From NCBI GenBank assembly GCA_963969345.1, contig OZ017770.1, positions 10,100,180-10,164,179 of the forward strand: a stretch of 64,000 nucleotides of DNA, read 5' to 3'. This DNA comes from Turbatrix aceti. Lineage: Eukaryota > Nematoda > Chromadorea > Rhabditida > Panagrolaimidae. Positions within the stretch are counted from its first letter, which is position 1. The number at the start of each line of letters is the position of its first letter. The notes beneath the pieces are model-generated. The model had not been told where the DNA came from and did not search any database. It saw only the letters and a program-made list of their open reading frames with translations. This document shows positions 13,130-23,211 of this stretch, piece after piece. Position numbers and translations under genes: made by a program.

Positions 13130-13436
13130 CGCTGTACATTGTGCCTAAAAACTTCAAATAGTTAGCTCAGTTCACAAGTTTTTCAAAAAAAACATACGTT
13201 TGGTACAAAATCGGGCTCGAATGCAGGCTGCTTGAGATCATCTGAAAGTTTTCATGCGTTACTGCAGATAAAATAATGCCTGAAAGTTAGTTGTACCCCC
13301 CCATTACATGACTTTAAATTCTAACCAAAAATGGTTAATAAACAGCTTTACTTTTGCTTTTGCTTTCAACTGTGATTTTGTAACAGAAAATTTGAGAATG
13401 GACACAAAATGAGACTCTGATCGCCCCCGAAATTTA

Positions 13437-13634
13437 GCCCGGGCCGGGCTTGGGCGGGCCTGTGACCCGGAAAAGCTCGTTTTGGCCCGGTATTTAATCA
13501 ATAATGTAAAAAATAACAAAAATGAACCGTATTTTGGTTATTTTTAAGAAAATTTAGTCTCTACGGATAAAAATCATGGCGAAAAAAACAAAACGGATAA
13601 TTTCGGGCCGGCCCGGCCCAAGCCCGGGCCGGGG
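13437..13634. repeat. GC-rich inverted blocks flanking an AT-rich core
   Basis: AGCCCGGGCCGGGCTTGGGC (from 13437) faces an inverted counterpart at 13604-13634. The blocks are almost pure G/C in AT-rich surroundings and resemble the ends of a small foldback or MITE-type element. No target duplication was identified. Confidence 0.4.
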
Positions 13635-14337
13635 AAAACATCGGTAAAACCTGAGTCTTGAGAAACCTGTCTTGTAAAGTTGTTCCTAACACTAGCACAG
13701 GTGATAACAATAGGAAAAATTTTAAACATTGGTTAAGTATTCAAAAAAAAATACTGTAGAACAAAAACGAGTCTCACCACCACCAAACGAACAAATGACC
13801 TATTAATTTATTGAAAAGTAAAAAAAAACTCACGCCGGCAGCGGTGGTGGAATCATATAAGTTGACGACCGAATAAAACCAACGTATCATGAATTGCTTG
13901 TTAAAGTTGTAATTGCTGTGTCGTAAGATGTATTGTCGAATGTGATTTGTCATCTGAAAGTCCAAAAACAAGATTAAAAACCAACTCGCAGCGCAATTCT
14001 ATAAAACAAAGCAAATACTCATCGCACAAAAAAAGTAAGTTGGTGTTCAAAAAAGTCGTGATGATCATGCATGATAATGGCCCAGCCCAGACTTTGGCCT
14101 AAAAATTAGGCCTGTTTTCATGTCTGGTGATGAAGCCCAAAAAAACAGACAAGTTGGATTCTCAGCGGGTCGGCCAGGTAAGCCAATTTGGGCCGAACGA
14201 AGCCATAAAAGCTCATCGACCGGACACCGGCCGTGGAAACCAGAGTCACAGGCTGATGATTTAGGCCCGCATTCGCCCGCTTAATTTTATTTTTTTCAAT
14301 GAAGCGCAAAAAAACAGTTTTTTGAATAAAAATTATA

Positions 14338-15190
14338 CAGGTCCGCCAAAATAACCCGGACAACGTTTTTTAATCCCGGCTAGTAAACGAGGGGGATTTT
14401 GGCAAAACGGGTTATGGCATAAGACATCACAGACACTAGGTACGGGATTTCCGGGTTGCTACGTTCAGCGGCGACTCACAGTCCCGAACGCTTTTTCAAT
14501 TTTTTTGCAAAATGCTGCAGGGTTTTGGGTGACATTTAATTTTTCCCCAGCCGTTTCAATAGTTTCAGCGCCTGTCTACTCTGGAGATATTTAGTACAGA
14601 CCTTAACCTCAAAAACTGCCCATAAGTCATAATTTATAGGATTCAGACACGGGGCATGGAGTGGTCAAAAGACAGGTGCAAAAAAATCAAAAAAACGGTA
14701 TTTTTACCTCAAGTTTGAGTTTTTGTCCCCTGCGCTTTCGGTAAGGTTTTTTGTAAGGTATGTTTTGTAGTGCATGGATGCCGCTGGATTCAGTAAAAGG
14801 TTTTGGATTGAAGACCGCATCCGCTGGCACGTTTTAGCTTATCTTGGCTAAAAAATATCCAAAAAAATAGGGTACTTTTACTGACGGTCAAAAAAAATAG
14901 CGCAATATGCGAATGACTGGGTGTTTTGAGGATTTTCAATGACTCAAGTTGTGTCTACATCACATTCAGTTGATTCGACGGTCATCGGCTTGAATTTTTC
15001 CGAACCTGCTAAAAAATTGAAGAAGCGTTTGGGACTGTGAATCGCCGCTAAAGACAACAACCTGGAAATCCCTCGAGAACAGTATTACCTAGTGTCTATC
15101 ATATCTTATGCCATAACCCATTTTGCCAAAATCTCCTCGTTTATTAGCCGTGAATAAAAAACGTTGTCCGGGTTATTTTGGCGGACCCTG
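14338..15190 (-). mobile_element. Deleted Tc1/mariner-type transposon with long TIRs
   Basis: The ends read CAGGTCCGCCAAAATAACCC (left) and the inverted CAGGGTCCGCCAAAATAACC (right). Both are flanked by TA (14336-14337 and 15191-15192). Similarity between the two ends continues inward for roughly 200 bp. TA target duplications are characteristic of the Tc1/mariner superfamily. The 853-bp element is too short for an intact transposase and keeps only a relic of it (14536-14664). Confidence 0.8.
14536..14664 (-). pseudogene. Relic of Tc1/mariner transposase C-terminal part
   Basis: A 42-codon stretch between stops contains CLNPINYDLWAVFEVKV followed by ALKLLKRL. This matches the layout (SPD)LNPIDYxxWxxLExxV...ALKxxLxxxW that surrounds the last catalytic acid of Tc1/mariner transposases. 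In the relic the SPD triad reads APC, so the catalytic Asp is lost. A stop codon lies immediately upstream. The identification rests on motif order over a short segment. Confidence 0.6.
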
Positions 15191-15230
15191 TATATGAAAA
15201 GTGCAAAAAAACTTCATTTAATTAAGAAGA

Positions 15231-15250
15231 TCAATCAATCAATCAATCAA
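15231..15250. repeat. (TCAA)5 microsatellite tail
   Basis: Five TCAA repeats lie just beyond the 3' end of the minus-strand non-LTR fragment. Several non-LTR retrotransposon clades end in such a short simple repeat rather than poly(A). Confidence 0.7.
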
Positions 15251-15312
15251 TTTATCTCTTACTCGTACACACGGGATTATACAAATCAGTGGGGTCGTAC
15301 GAAGAGGGGTCA

Positions 15313-15693
15313 TCAAAGAAAAACAATCCGTCTGAAATCGAAGTCCTTGGTAGAAGCGTTGTAGGCAATGGCGAGGTCGTCGGTCCAGCGCATGCGTGGT
15401 CGTCCTAGCGGTCGCTTGGCTTCCACGTAGTCTTCTGTGGGGCGCCAGTCTGACAGTCGGACTGCCCAGTTGTCGTCGTCGGTCGTCGCGAGCGATTTGG
15501 CGTATTTCTGCTTGCGGCGGCGAGCGGATTCGTTCCAGTCTTTGAGCTTGGTGCGCTTCCGGATGGATTCGGATGGGACTTTGTCGCTCAAACGCACCTC
15601 TAAGATAGCACGTTCGAGGCGACGTTGTCCCCGCTGGAGGGTTTCGATTCCGGCGTCGGTGAGTGCCCAGGTTTCGCAGCCGTTCTTTTTCGT
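15313..15693 (-). pseudogene. Non-LTR retrotransposon reverse transcriptase, C-terminal fragment
   Basis: Read from 15693 downward, the frame gives NGCETWALTDAG, LQRGQRRLERAI, WAVRLSDWRP and RPLGRPRMRWTDDL before a stop. GCETW, the QRRLERAxL segment and GRPRMRWTDD are hallmarks, in this order, of the RT C-terminus of RTE/CR1-like LINEs. The frame is open with no internal stops. Upstream of the GCETW segment the sequence switches to unrelated repeat DNA, so the copy is 5'-truncated, as is usual for LINE insertions. A TCAA microsatellite follows its 3' end. It cannot function alone. Confidence 0.85.
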
Positions 15694-15864
15694 CGCCCTG
15701 CTTTATGCCATTGATTTCCCCATTCGTGCCATTCCAACCGTAGTTTACATGATAATTTATCATTATCAAACAAATAATCAACAAAAAAACATACACAAAA
15801 AATCAGCAGACCGAGTCGCTGCTGCGTACAGCTGATGCATTTTTTGTGTTGTTGTCAAGCGCTG
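15694..15864. repeat. Fragment related to the interior of the TA-flanked element
   Basis: About 120 bp here closely resembles 16019-16138 inside the following transposon. The last bases (ending GCGCTG) match the unoccupied site at 26241-26246. Confidence 0.6.
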
Positions 15865-16199
15865 TACACTGAAAAAAATCATGTCAGGAAAAACAGCCAA
15901 ATTTGGCTGTTTTTGTGCTATTTCCAAAAACGACAGTTTTCTCTGACACATTTCTGGCTGTTAAAACTGACACATTTGGCCACAAAAACTGACAAATGGG
16001 TTTTTCCCGCGCTTTTTCGTTGCCCTGCTTTTTGCCATTGATTACCCCCTATTGTGCCATTCAAACCGTAGTTTACATCATAATTTATCATTATCAAACA
16101 AATAATCAACAAAAAAGCATACACAAAAAATCAGCGGAATTTGTCGTTCTTGTGGAGCTGTTTGCTCGTCTGTTTCTGTTCTGGAGTGTCACCGTGTTA

Positions 16200-16900
16200 G
16201 GCCAGAGCTTGCAGTAGCCGTTGTCGAGTTCATCATGTCGTCGCCGTCAACGTCGATTTCACCGCTGCCCCTTGACCGTTGATGAAGCCGATTGGGCCTA
16301 AAAATCAAGAAAATTAGCTCGGTTTTCAATTTTTTTCCAAAAACTTACATTTTGCATGCAGGCAAGAGTGTATGAAGGCTATGTGAAGTAATCTGAAAGC
16401 TTGGAAGAATTACTGAATACAAAATAAAACCCCAGCCATTTTTTATCAAAAAATTTGATGCCAACTGCCCTTCAATCATTTTTCACCTTTTTTTGCAATT
16501 GTGAAGCCAAATCTTGGCACCCCAGCTGTCGCAGCGCAATCCTACCTAACAATTTGCAGAACTCTCATGGCACAATCGCATAAAAAGGAAAGAAAATGAT
16601 TGAAACTTGGTTGGTATACAAAAAATAGTGAAACCGCCCCAAAACTTGGAAAAATTCAAAAACCTACGTCAGTGGAGGAAGGTTCGCTCGGATAAGGGTG
16701 CCGGTAGGTTGTACATGCTTGGAGGGTGTCGCCGGAAGAGTCTGAAACAAAACCAAAACAATTCACGCTAAAAAAACAACAATTACAACACGAACGAGAA
16801 AAAAAAACAGACAAAAAAAGAACAAAGTTGGGCTGATCAAGCCGAGCGCTGCGACGCAACATTCGTGTTGAGACACCTCAACAACGGAAAAGTCGCAGAA
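16200..16900 (-). other. Exon-like segments inside transposon copy A
   Basis: Two blocks on the minus strand are less AT-rich than the rest of the element. They have splice-like borders: a TTTCAG acceptor before a 75-nt open block ending at a GTAGGT donor (near 16665-16740), and a TTTTTAG acceptor before an open block ending in TGA (near 16188-16297). The mirror-image copy in element B is at about 21.7-22.4 kb. They may be captured host exons, but no protein family was recognised. Confidence 0.3.
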
Positions 16901-17069
16901 CGCGCTATTTGTAAAATTAATTGGACGAAATTTATTTCTAAATTCGAAAACTTAGGTTTTTGAATAGATATTTGTAAATTTTTTGTTTTGACAAAATAGA
17001 ATCACGTATTGTCGTTCGAACTGGGCTACTGGCGTTTTTCAAAATTTTCATTTTTGACAAAATTAAAGG

Positions 17070-18990
17070 AGGTGTACTAGAAAATTCATTACTTGGTAAA
17101 AAATAAAGTTACGCATGCAGTTAAAAATGAATTCGAAGCGCAACAAAATTTTCTATCCAGTAAAAATATGTACATGATTCATAATAATTTTCAAATGCCT
17201 GAGAAACTCAAACTTCCAAAAAATTTTCCTGAAATATGAATTCTCAAAACTTTTTCGAAGCGTAATCCAAAAACTAAAATCGGCATCGCATTCTACAGTA
17301 TCTTTTACATCTGGAGCGATTGTTTCAGAATTTTATATTTTTTCCGCGCGCCAGTGCAAATTTTCTCCTGAACCTCCCTTTTTTTGTTGAGCAAACACCA
17401 AAATCTTTCAAAGTAGGGTTCGGTAAAAAAATCGGCATGGATCGCGTTCGAAATGCATTTACGCGAAACGTTAGGGTCCGGGGCAGAAATGAACGCTGAA
17501 GCGAATGGCGTACTCAGTTTTTTAAATTGAGTTCTAAAAAGTTCCGAAAACTTAATTTTTCTCAGAAATTTCATTTTTTTCAAAACTTCTAAGGTGATGA
17601 GGTATAGATTTTTCTTCAGAATCAGTTAGAGAATTTTGTTTCGCTTCAGAATTGCTTTTGTTTGCCTTCCTAGCTCATTTTGTTTATGCGCCGCGATTTT
17701 TCTACCATACCTCCTTCGATTTTGTCAATTTCGAACGAATTAAAAAAAAGAATTGTGTCAGCATAAAGAACACCCCTGAAACTGTCTGTAAACAAAATTT
17801 CATAAAAAAAACTGAATTTTGGGCTGAGTTACATTTTTTTGTAACTTGGTGCGAAATCCACATCTTCAAAATGCATTGACTCGCGCGCGCAACATGCGAA
17901 AGCCTCGGCAGTCTGGTGCGCTTTGGAACTCTGGACAAAAGTCGATTGAATTAAATTTATTTAAAAAATTCAAAACAATGAGCGTTTATTGTCCATTGTC
18001 TTTCTTTTTTTAGTACAAATAGAATCGAGCATCGTCTTTCAAATGAGGCGATTCCCGTTTTGCAAAGTTGGCATTTGTGACAAATTTGAGTAGGGTGTAC
18101 TAGAAAAATCATATTTATGTACATAATAAAGATCGAAACCCAATCCAAAATGCATTCGACGCGCAACAAAATTTTCTTTCTAACGATTATATTTAGTCCA
18201 ACCTTAATGATTAAGCAAGTGCAAGAAAAAATTAAATTTTTGAAACAAAAATTTTGTTTCGAAAATTTCGAAACATTTTCAAAACCGGATCAAAAAACGA
18301 ATATCAAAATTAGATTCCGCAGCATCTTTTACGTCTAAGGGCGGTGTTTCAGAATTTTTTCTCTTTCCGACGCGCCGGTGTATAATTTCTCCTGAACCCT
18401 ACTTTTTTTGAGTTCCAGGCAACAAAAATTTTCAAAGTAGGGTTCGGCAAAAAAATCAACAAACGGCGCGTTTGTTATGCATTTTTTTGAAAATTTAGGC
18501 ACAGGGGTAAAAATGAACGCAGAATACAATGGTGCTATCAGTTTTGTGATTCGGGTTCTAAAAAGTTTCGAAAACCTAATTTTTTTCGGAAATTTCAATT
18601 TTTTCGAAACTTTCAAAGTGACAAGGTGTATATTTTTTTTCAAAATTAGTTAGAGAATTTTATTGCGCTTCAGAATTGCTGTCCCCCACATTTTTAGCTC
18701 TTCTGGTTCACTCACAACGATTTTTTTACCATACCTCCCTCAAATTCGACAATTTTGGCCGATTTCGGCAATCAAAATTGTTCGAACATTTGTATTTTTG
18801 CTTGCCAAAAAACTAGAAATGCCGAATACAATAGAAAAACACCATAAAAAAAAATTTTCGTATTGCGGGACTCGAACCGCACACCCTCAGCTTCACAGTC
18901 CTACCCCCTACCAGCATCGCTATTTTGGAAAAAGCTGGGCTTTTTTTCATTTTCGCCGCGGCTGAAACCAGATGCCTTATCTCCTATCAT
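17070..18990. repeat. Two diverged ~1024-bp tandem repeats inside copy A
   Basis: Landmarks repeat at a constant offset: GGTGTACTAG at 17071 and 18094, and GTTTCAGAA at 17322 and 18346. Each repeat has a minus-strand open frame (17305-17583, 92 codons; 18335-18643, 102 codons) whose products clearly resemble each other. Shared segments include FFTEPYFE / FFAEPYFE and VQEKICTGA / VQEKLYTGA. The likeness may simply follow from DNA-level duplication. Confidence 0.7.
18860..18920 (-). other. tRNA-like segment with Pol III B box (copy A)
   Basis: On the minus strand GGTTCGAGTCC (18868-18878) matches the Pol III B-box consensus GGTTCGANTCC. A TGGTAGGGGG segment lies about 40 bp upstream, where an A box would be. 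The anticodon stem does not pair well, so this is tRNA-like rather than a tRNA gene. Confidence 0.45.
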
Positions 18991-19227
18991 TTTCACCCAA
19001 AAATGATAAATCCACTTTTTAAACGATGCTGGGAACACAAGAAAACATTTGCATATGCAGAATGCCACATAAAACCCTCAACAACCCAGTTTGAAAAACT
19101 GAGCTTTTGAAATATGTCAGTTTTTCCTGACAAGAAAATGGCTGTTTTGAAAACAGCCAAAATTTGGCTGTTTTTTTGTACAAAAAGTGTCAGTTTTGAA
19201 AACTGACATAAAAATTTTTTCTCAGTG

Positions 19228-19373
19228 TATTTGGCGCAGATTTTTGACTTGTGTGATTATCTTTGTTTATCGATATTCGTAATTTTTGACGACAATTGTT
19301 CGTTCGGGCGCGTTTGTTCTTAAATTGGGGGACAGGCATATCATGTTATGTTGCATTATAGAAATTCAACGTA
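19228..19373. other. Spacer between the inverted transposon copies: original target DNA
   Basis: The 142 bp at 19230-19371, plus a TA at each side, closely match 26249-26386. That copy shows the same DNA without either insertion. The spacer is therefore the pre-insertion host repeat, not part of the transposon. Confidence 0.85.
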
Positions 19374-22300
19374 CACTGAGAAAAAATTTTTATGTCAGTT
19401 TTCAAAACTGACACTTTTTGTACAAAAAAACAGCCAAATTTTGGCTGTTTTCAAAACAGCCATTTTCTTGTCAGGAAAAACTGACATATTTCAAAAGCTC
19501 AGTTTTTCAAACTGGGTTGTTGAGGGTTTTATGTGGCATTCTGCATATGCAAATGTTTTCTTGTGTTCCCAGCATCGTTTAAAAAGTGGATTTATCATTT
19601 TTGGGTGAAAATGATAGGAGATAAGGCATCTGGTTTCAGCCGCGGCGAAAATGAAAAAAAGCCCAGCTTTTTCCAAAATAGCGATGCTGGTAGGGGGTAG
19701 GACTGTGAAGCTGAGGGTGTGCGGTTCGAGTCCCGCAATACGAAAATTTTTTTTTATGGTGTTTTTCTATTGTATTCGGCATTTCTAGTTTTTTGGCAAG
19801 CAAAAATACAAATGTTCGAACAATTTTGATTGCCGAAATCGGCCAAAATTGTCGAATTTGAGGGAGGTATGGTAAAAAAATCGTTGTGAGTGAACCAGAA
19901 GAGCTAAAAATGTGGGGGACAGCAATTCTGAAGCGCAATAAAATTCTCTAACTAATTTTGAAAAAAAATATACACCTTGTCACTTTGAAAGTTTCGAAAA
20001 AATTGAAATTTCCGAAAAAAATTAGGTTTTCGAAACTTTTTAGAACCCGAATCACAAAACTGATAGCACCATTGTATTCTGCGTTCATTTTTACCCCTGT
20101 GCCTAAATTTTCAAAAAAATGCATAACAAACGCGCCGTTTGTTGATTTTTTTGCCGAACCCTACTTTGAAAATTTTTGTTGCCTGGAACTCAAAAAAAGT
20201 AGGGTTCAGGAGAAATTATACACCGGCGCGTCGGAAAGAGAAAAAATTCTGAAACACCGCCCTTAGACGTAAAAGATGCTGCGGAATCTAATTTTGATAT
20301 TCGTTTTTTGATCCGGTTTTGAAAATGTTTCGAAATTTTCGAAACAAAATTTTTGTTTCAAAAATTTAATTTTTTCTTGCACTTGCTTAATCATTAAGGT
20401 TGGACTAAATATAATCGTTAGAAAGAAAATTTTGTTGCGCGTCGAATGCATTTTGGATTGGGTTTCGATCTTTATTATGTACATAAATATGATTTTTCTA
20501 GTACACCCTACTCAAATTTGTCACAAATGCCAACTTTGCAAAACGGGAATCGCCTCATTTGAAAGACGATGCTCGATTCTATTTGTACTAAAAAAAGAAA
20601 GACAATGGACAATAAACGCTCATTGTTTTGAATTTTTTAAATAAATTTAATTCAATCGACTTTTGTCCAGAGTTCCAAAGCGCACCAGACTGCCGAGGCT
20701 TTCGCATGTTGCGCGCGCGAGTCAATGCATTTTGAAGATGTGGATTTCGCACCAAGTTACAAAAAAATGTAACTCAGCCCAAAATTCAGTTTTTTTTATG
20801 AAATTTTGTTTACAGACAGTTTCAGGGGTGTTCTTTATGCTGACACAATTCTTTTTTTTAATTCGTTCGAAATTGACAAAATCGAAGGAGGTATGGTAGA
20901 AAAATCGCGGCGCATAAACAAAATGAGCTAGGAAGGCAAACAAAAGCAATTCTGAAGCGAAACAAAATTCTCTAACTGATTCTGAAGAAAAATCTATACC
21001 TCATCACCTTAGAAGTTTTGAAAAAAATGAAATTTCTGAGAAAAATTAAGTTTTCGGAACTTTTTAGAACTCAATTTAAAAAACTGAGTACGCCATTCGC
21101 TTCAGCGTTCATTTCTGCCCCGGACCCTAACGTTTCGCGTAAATGCATTTCGAACGCGATCCATGCCGATTTTTTTACCGAACCCTACTTTGAAAGATTT
21201 TGGTGTTTGCTCAACAAAAAAAGGGAGGTTCAGGAGAAAATTTGCACTGGCGCGCGGAAAAAATATAAAATTCTGAAACAATCGCTCCAGATGTAAAAGA
21301 TACTGTAGAATGCGATGCCGATTTTAGTTTTTGGATTACGCTTCGAAAAAGTTTTGAGAATTCATATTTCAGGAAAATTTTTTGGAAGTTTGAGTTTCTC
21401 AGGCATTTGAAAATTATTATGAATCATGTACATATTTTTACTGGATAGAAAATTTTGTTGCGCTTCGAATTCATTTTTAACTGCATGCGTAACTTTATTT
21501 TTTACCAAGTAATGAATTTTCTAGTACACCTCCTTTAATTTTGTCAAAAATGAAAATTTTGAAAAACGCCAGTAGCCCAGTTCGAACGACAATACGTGAT
21601 TCTATTTTGTCAAAACAAAAAATTTACAAATATCTATTCAAAAACCTAAGTTTTCGAATTTAGAAATAAATTTCGTCCAATTAATTTTACAAATAGCGCG
21701 TTCTGCGACTTTTCCGTTGTTGAGGTGTCTCAACACGAATGTTGCGTCGCAGCGCTCGGCTTGATCAGCCCAACTTTGTTCTTTTTTTGTCTGTTTTTTT
21801 TTCTCGTTCGTGTTGTAATTGTTGTTTTTTTAGCGTGAATTGTTTTGGTTTTGTTTCAGACTCTTCCGGCGACACCCTCCAAGCATGTACAACCTACCGG
21901 CACCCTTATCCGAGCGAACCTTCCTCCACTGACGTAGGTTTTTGAATTTTTCCAAGTTTTGGGGCGGTTTCACTATTTTTTGTATACCAACCAAGTTTCA
22001 ATCATTTTCTTTCCTTTTTATGCGATTGTGCCATGAGAGTTCTGCAAATTGTTAGGTAGGATTGCGCTGCGACAGCTGGGGTGCCAAGATTTGGCTTCAC
22101 AATTGCAAAAAAAGGTGAAAAATGATTGAAGGGCAGTTGGCATCAAATTTTTTGATAAAAAATGGCTGGGGTTTTATTTTGTATTCAGTAATTCTTCCAA
22201 GCTTTCAGATTACTTCACATAGCCTTCATACACTCTTGCCTGCATGCAAAATGTAAGTTTTTGGAAAAAAATTGAAAACCGAGCTAATTTTCTTGATTTT

Positions 22301-22734
22301 TAGGCCCAATCGGCTTCATCAACGGTCAAGGGGCAGCGGTGAAATCGACGTTGACGGCGACGACATGATGAACTCGACAACGGCTACTGCAAGCTCTGGC
22401 CTAACACGGTGACACTCCAGAACAGAAACAGACGAGCAAACAGCTCCACAAGAACGACAAATTCCGCTGATTTTTTGTGTATGCTTTTTTGTTGATTATT
22501 TGTTTGATAATGATAAATTATGATGTAAACTACGGTTTGAATGGCACAATAGGGGGTAATCAATGGCAAAAAGCAGGGCAACGAAAAAGCGCGGGAAAAA
22601 CCCATTTGTCAGTTTTTGTGGCCAAATGTGTCAGTTTTAACAGCCAGAAATGTGTCAGAGAAAACTGTCGTTTTTGGAAATAGCACAAAAACAGCCAAAT
22701 TTGGCTGTTTTTCCTGACATGATTTTTTTCAGTG
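19374..22734 (-). mobile_element. 3361-bp TA-flanked DNA transposon, copy B (inverted)
   Basis: Every position x of copy A corresponds to 38601-x here. All open frames translate identically and I saw no indel, so the two copies look essentially identical. The flanking TAs are at 19372-19373 and 22735-22736. The unoccupied site CAACG-TA-GTACAAAG at 26382-26396 confirms the borders. Together A and B make a 6.87-kb palindrome. The mirrored tRNA-like segment is at 19681-19741 and the mirrored 1-kb repeats are at about 19.6-21.5 kb. Confidence 0.82.
19681..19741 (+). other. tRNA-like segment with Pol III B box (copy B)
   Basis: This is the mirror image of the copy A segment, with GGTTCGAGTCC at 19723-19733 on the + strand. 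Confidence 0.45.
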
Positions 22735-22736
22735 TA

Positions 22737-23211
22737 GTACAAAGAAAAATTCATTTATAAATAAATCCTTCCAGATATAATTTGCCGTAATTTTTTTGCG
22801 TAAAAATATCGGGGAAGGAAATGCGCCACGCTTGGTCTCTTGGCTTTGTTGCCGTCGAAGTTCTTGACGTGAGTTGATTTGCAACTCACAGCGACTTGCG
22901 GTGGCACGTCACAAAATTTTTGATCTGGGAAAATGTTTTTGTACGGTACTCTCCCTCTCCCATCCTCCAGCGACCCAATGCCCCCCCAGCAACTCACAGC
23001 GACCCACGGCACGACAAAAGATATAATTTGCCGTAATTTTTTTGCGTAAAAATCAGAGTAACACTTTTTGTCGAAACTGAAATAACACTTTTTTTCGTTA
23101 TAATGTTACGTCTGATTTAGCAGGCTGAAGTAGAGTAACATTTTTTGTCACTATTTTATTACGTTTTGTTATTCTTAGTAAGGGGGCATTTCTGGTCGAC
23201 GGGGGTGGGTA
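22737..23211. repeat. Composite repeat DNA between transposon copies B and C
   Basis: It begins with the same bases that follow the empty site at 26389 (GTACAAAGAAAAATTC). A 34-bp segment (GATATAATTTGCCGTAATTT...) occurs twice, near 22776 and 23020, around about 200 bp containing the dispersed motif CAGCGACCCACGGCACGAC. Two diverged 53-bp minisatellite units follow (about 23,046-23,165). Confidence 0.6.

Larger units (their letters stand above)
12703..14337. other. Repeat-bearing intergenic DNA, no supported gene
   Basis: Downstream of the receptor, a degenerate CGCAAGAAAAA-type motif recurs several times (about 12,720-12,840). A 28-bp tandem duplication and a pair of GC-rich inverted blocks follow and are listed separately. 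The open frames are artefacts of these repeats. Confidence 0.45.
15867..19227 (+). mobile_element. 3361-bp TA-flanked DNA transposon, copy A
   Basis: The ends are CACTGAAAAAAATCATG and the inverted CACTGAGAAAAAATTTT. TA duplications lie at 15865-15866 and 19228-19229. The unoccupied site GCGCTG-TA-TTTGGCGC at 26241-26256 confirms the borders. The subterminal DNA holds clustered TGTCAG/CTGACA motifs and CAGCCAAATTTGGCTG palindromes, which could be transposase-binding sites. The interior has two about 1024-bp tandem repeats, a tRNA-like B-box and exon-like segments. I found no transposase motif, so the element is probably non-autonomous and moved by a Tc1/mariner-type enzyme (inference from the TA target). 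Confidence 0.82.

Noticed and set aside
15239..15796. 185-codon minus-strand frame over the LINE fragment
   Set aside because: It is a shadow. The true RT frame, with the GCETW and GRPRMRWTDD motifs, is one base out of phase with it.
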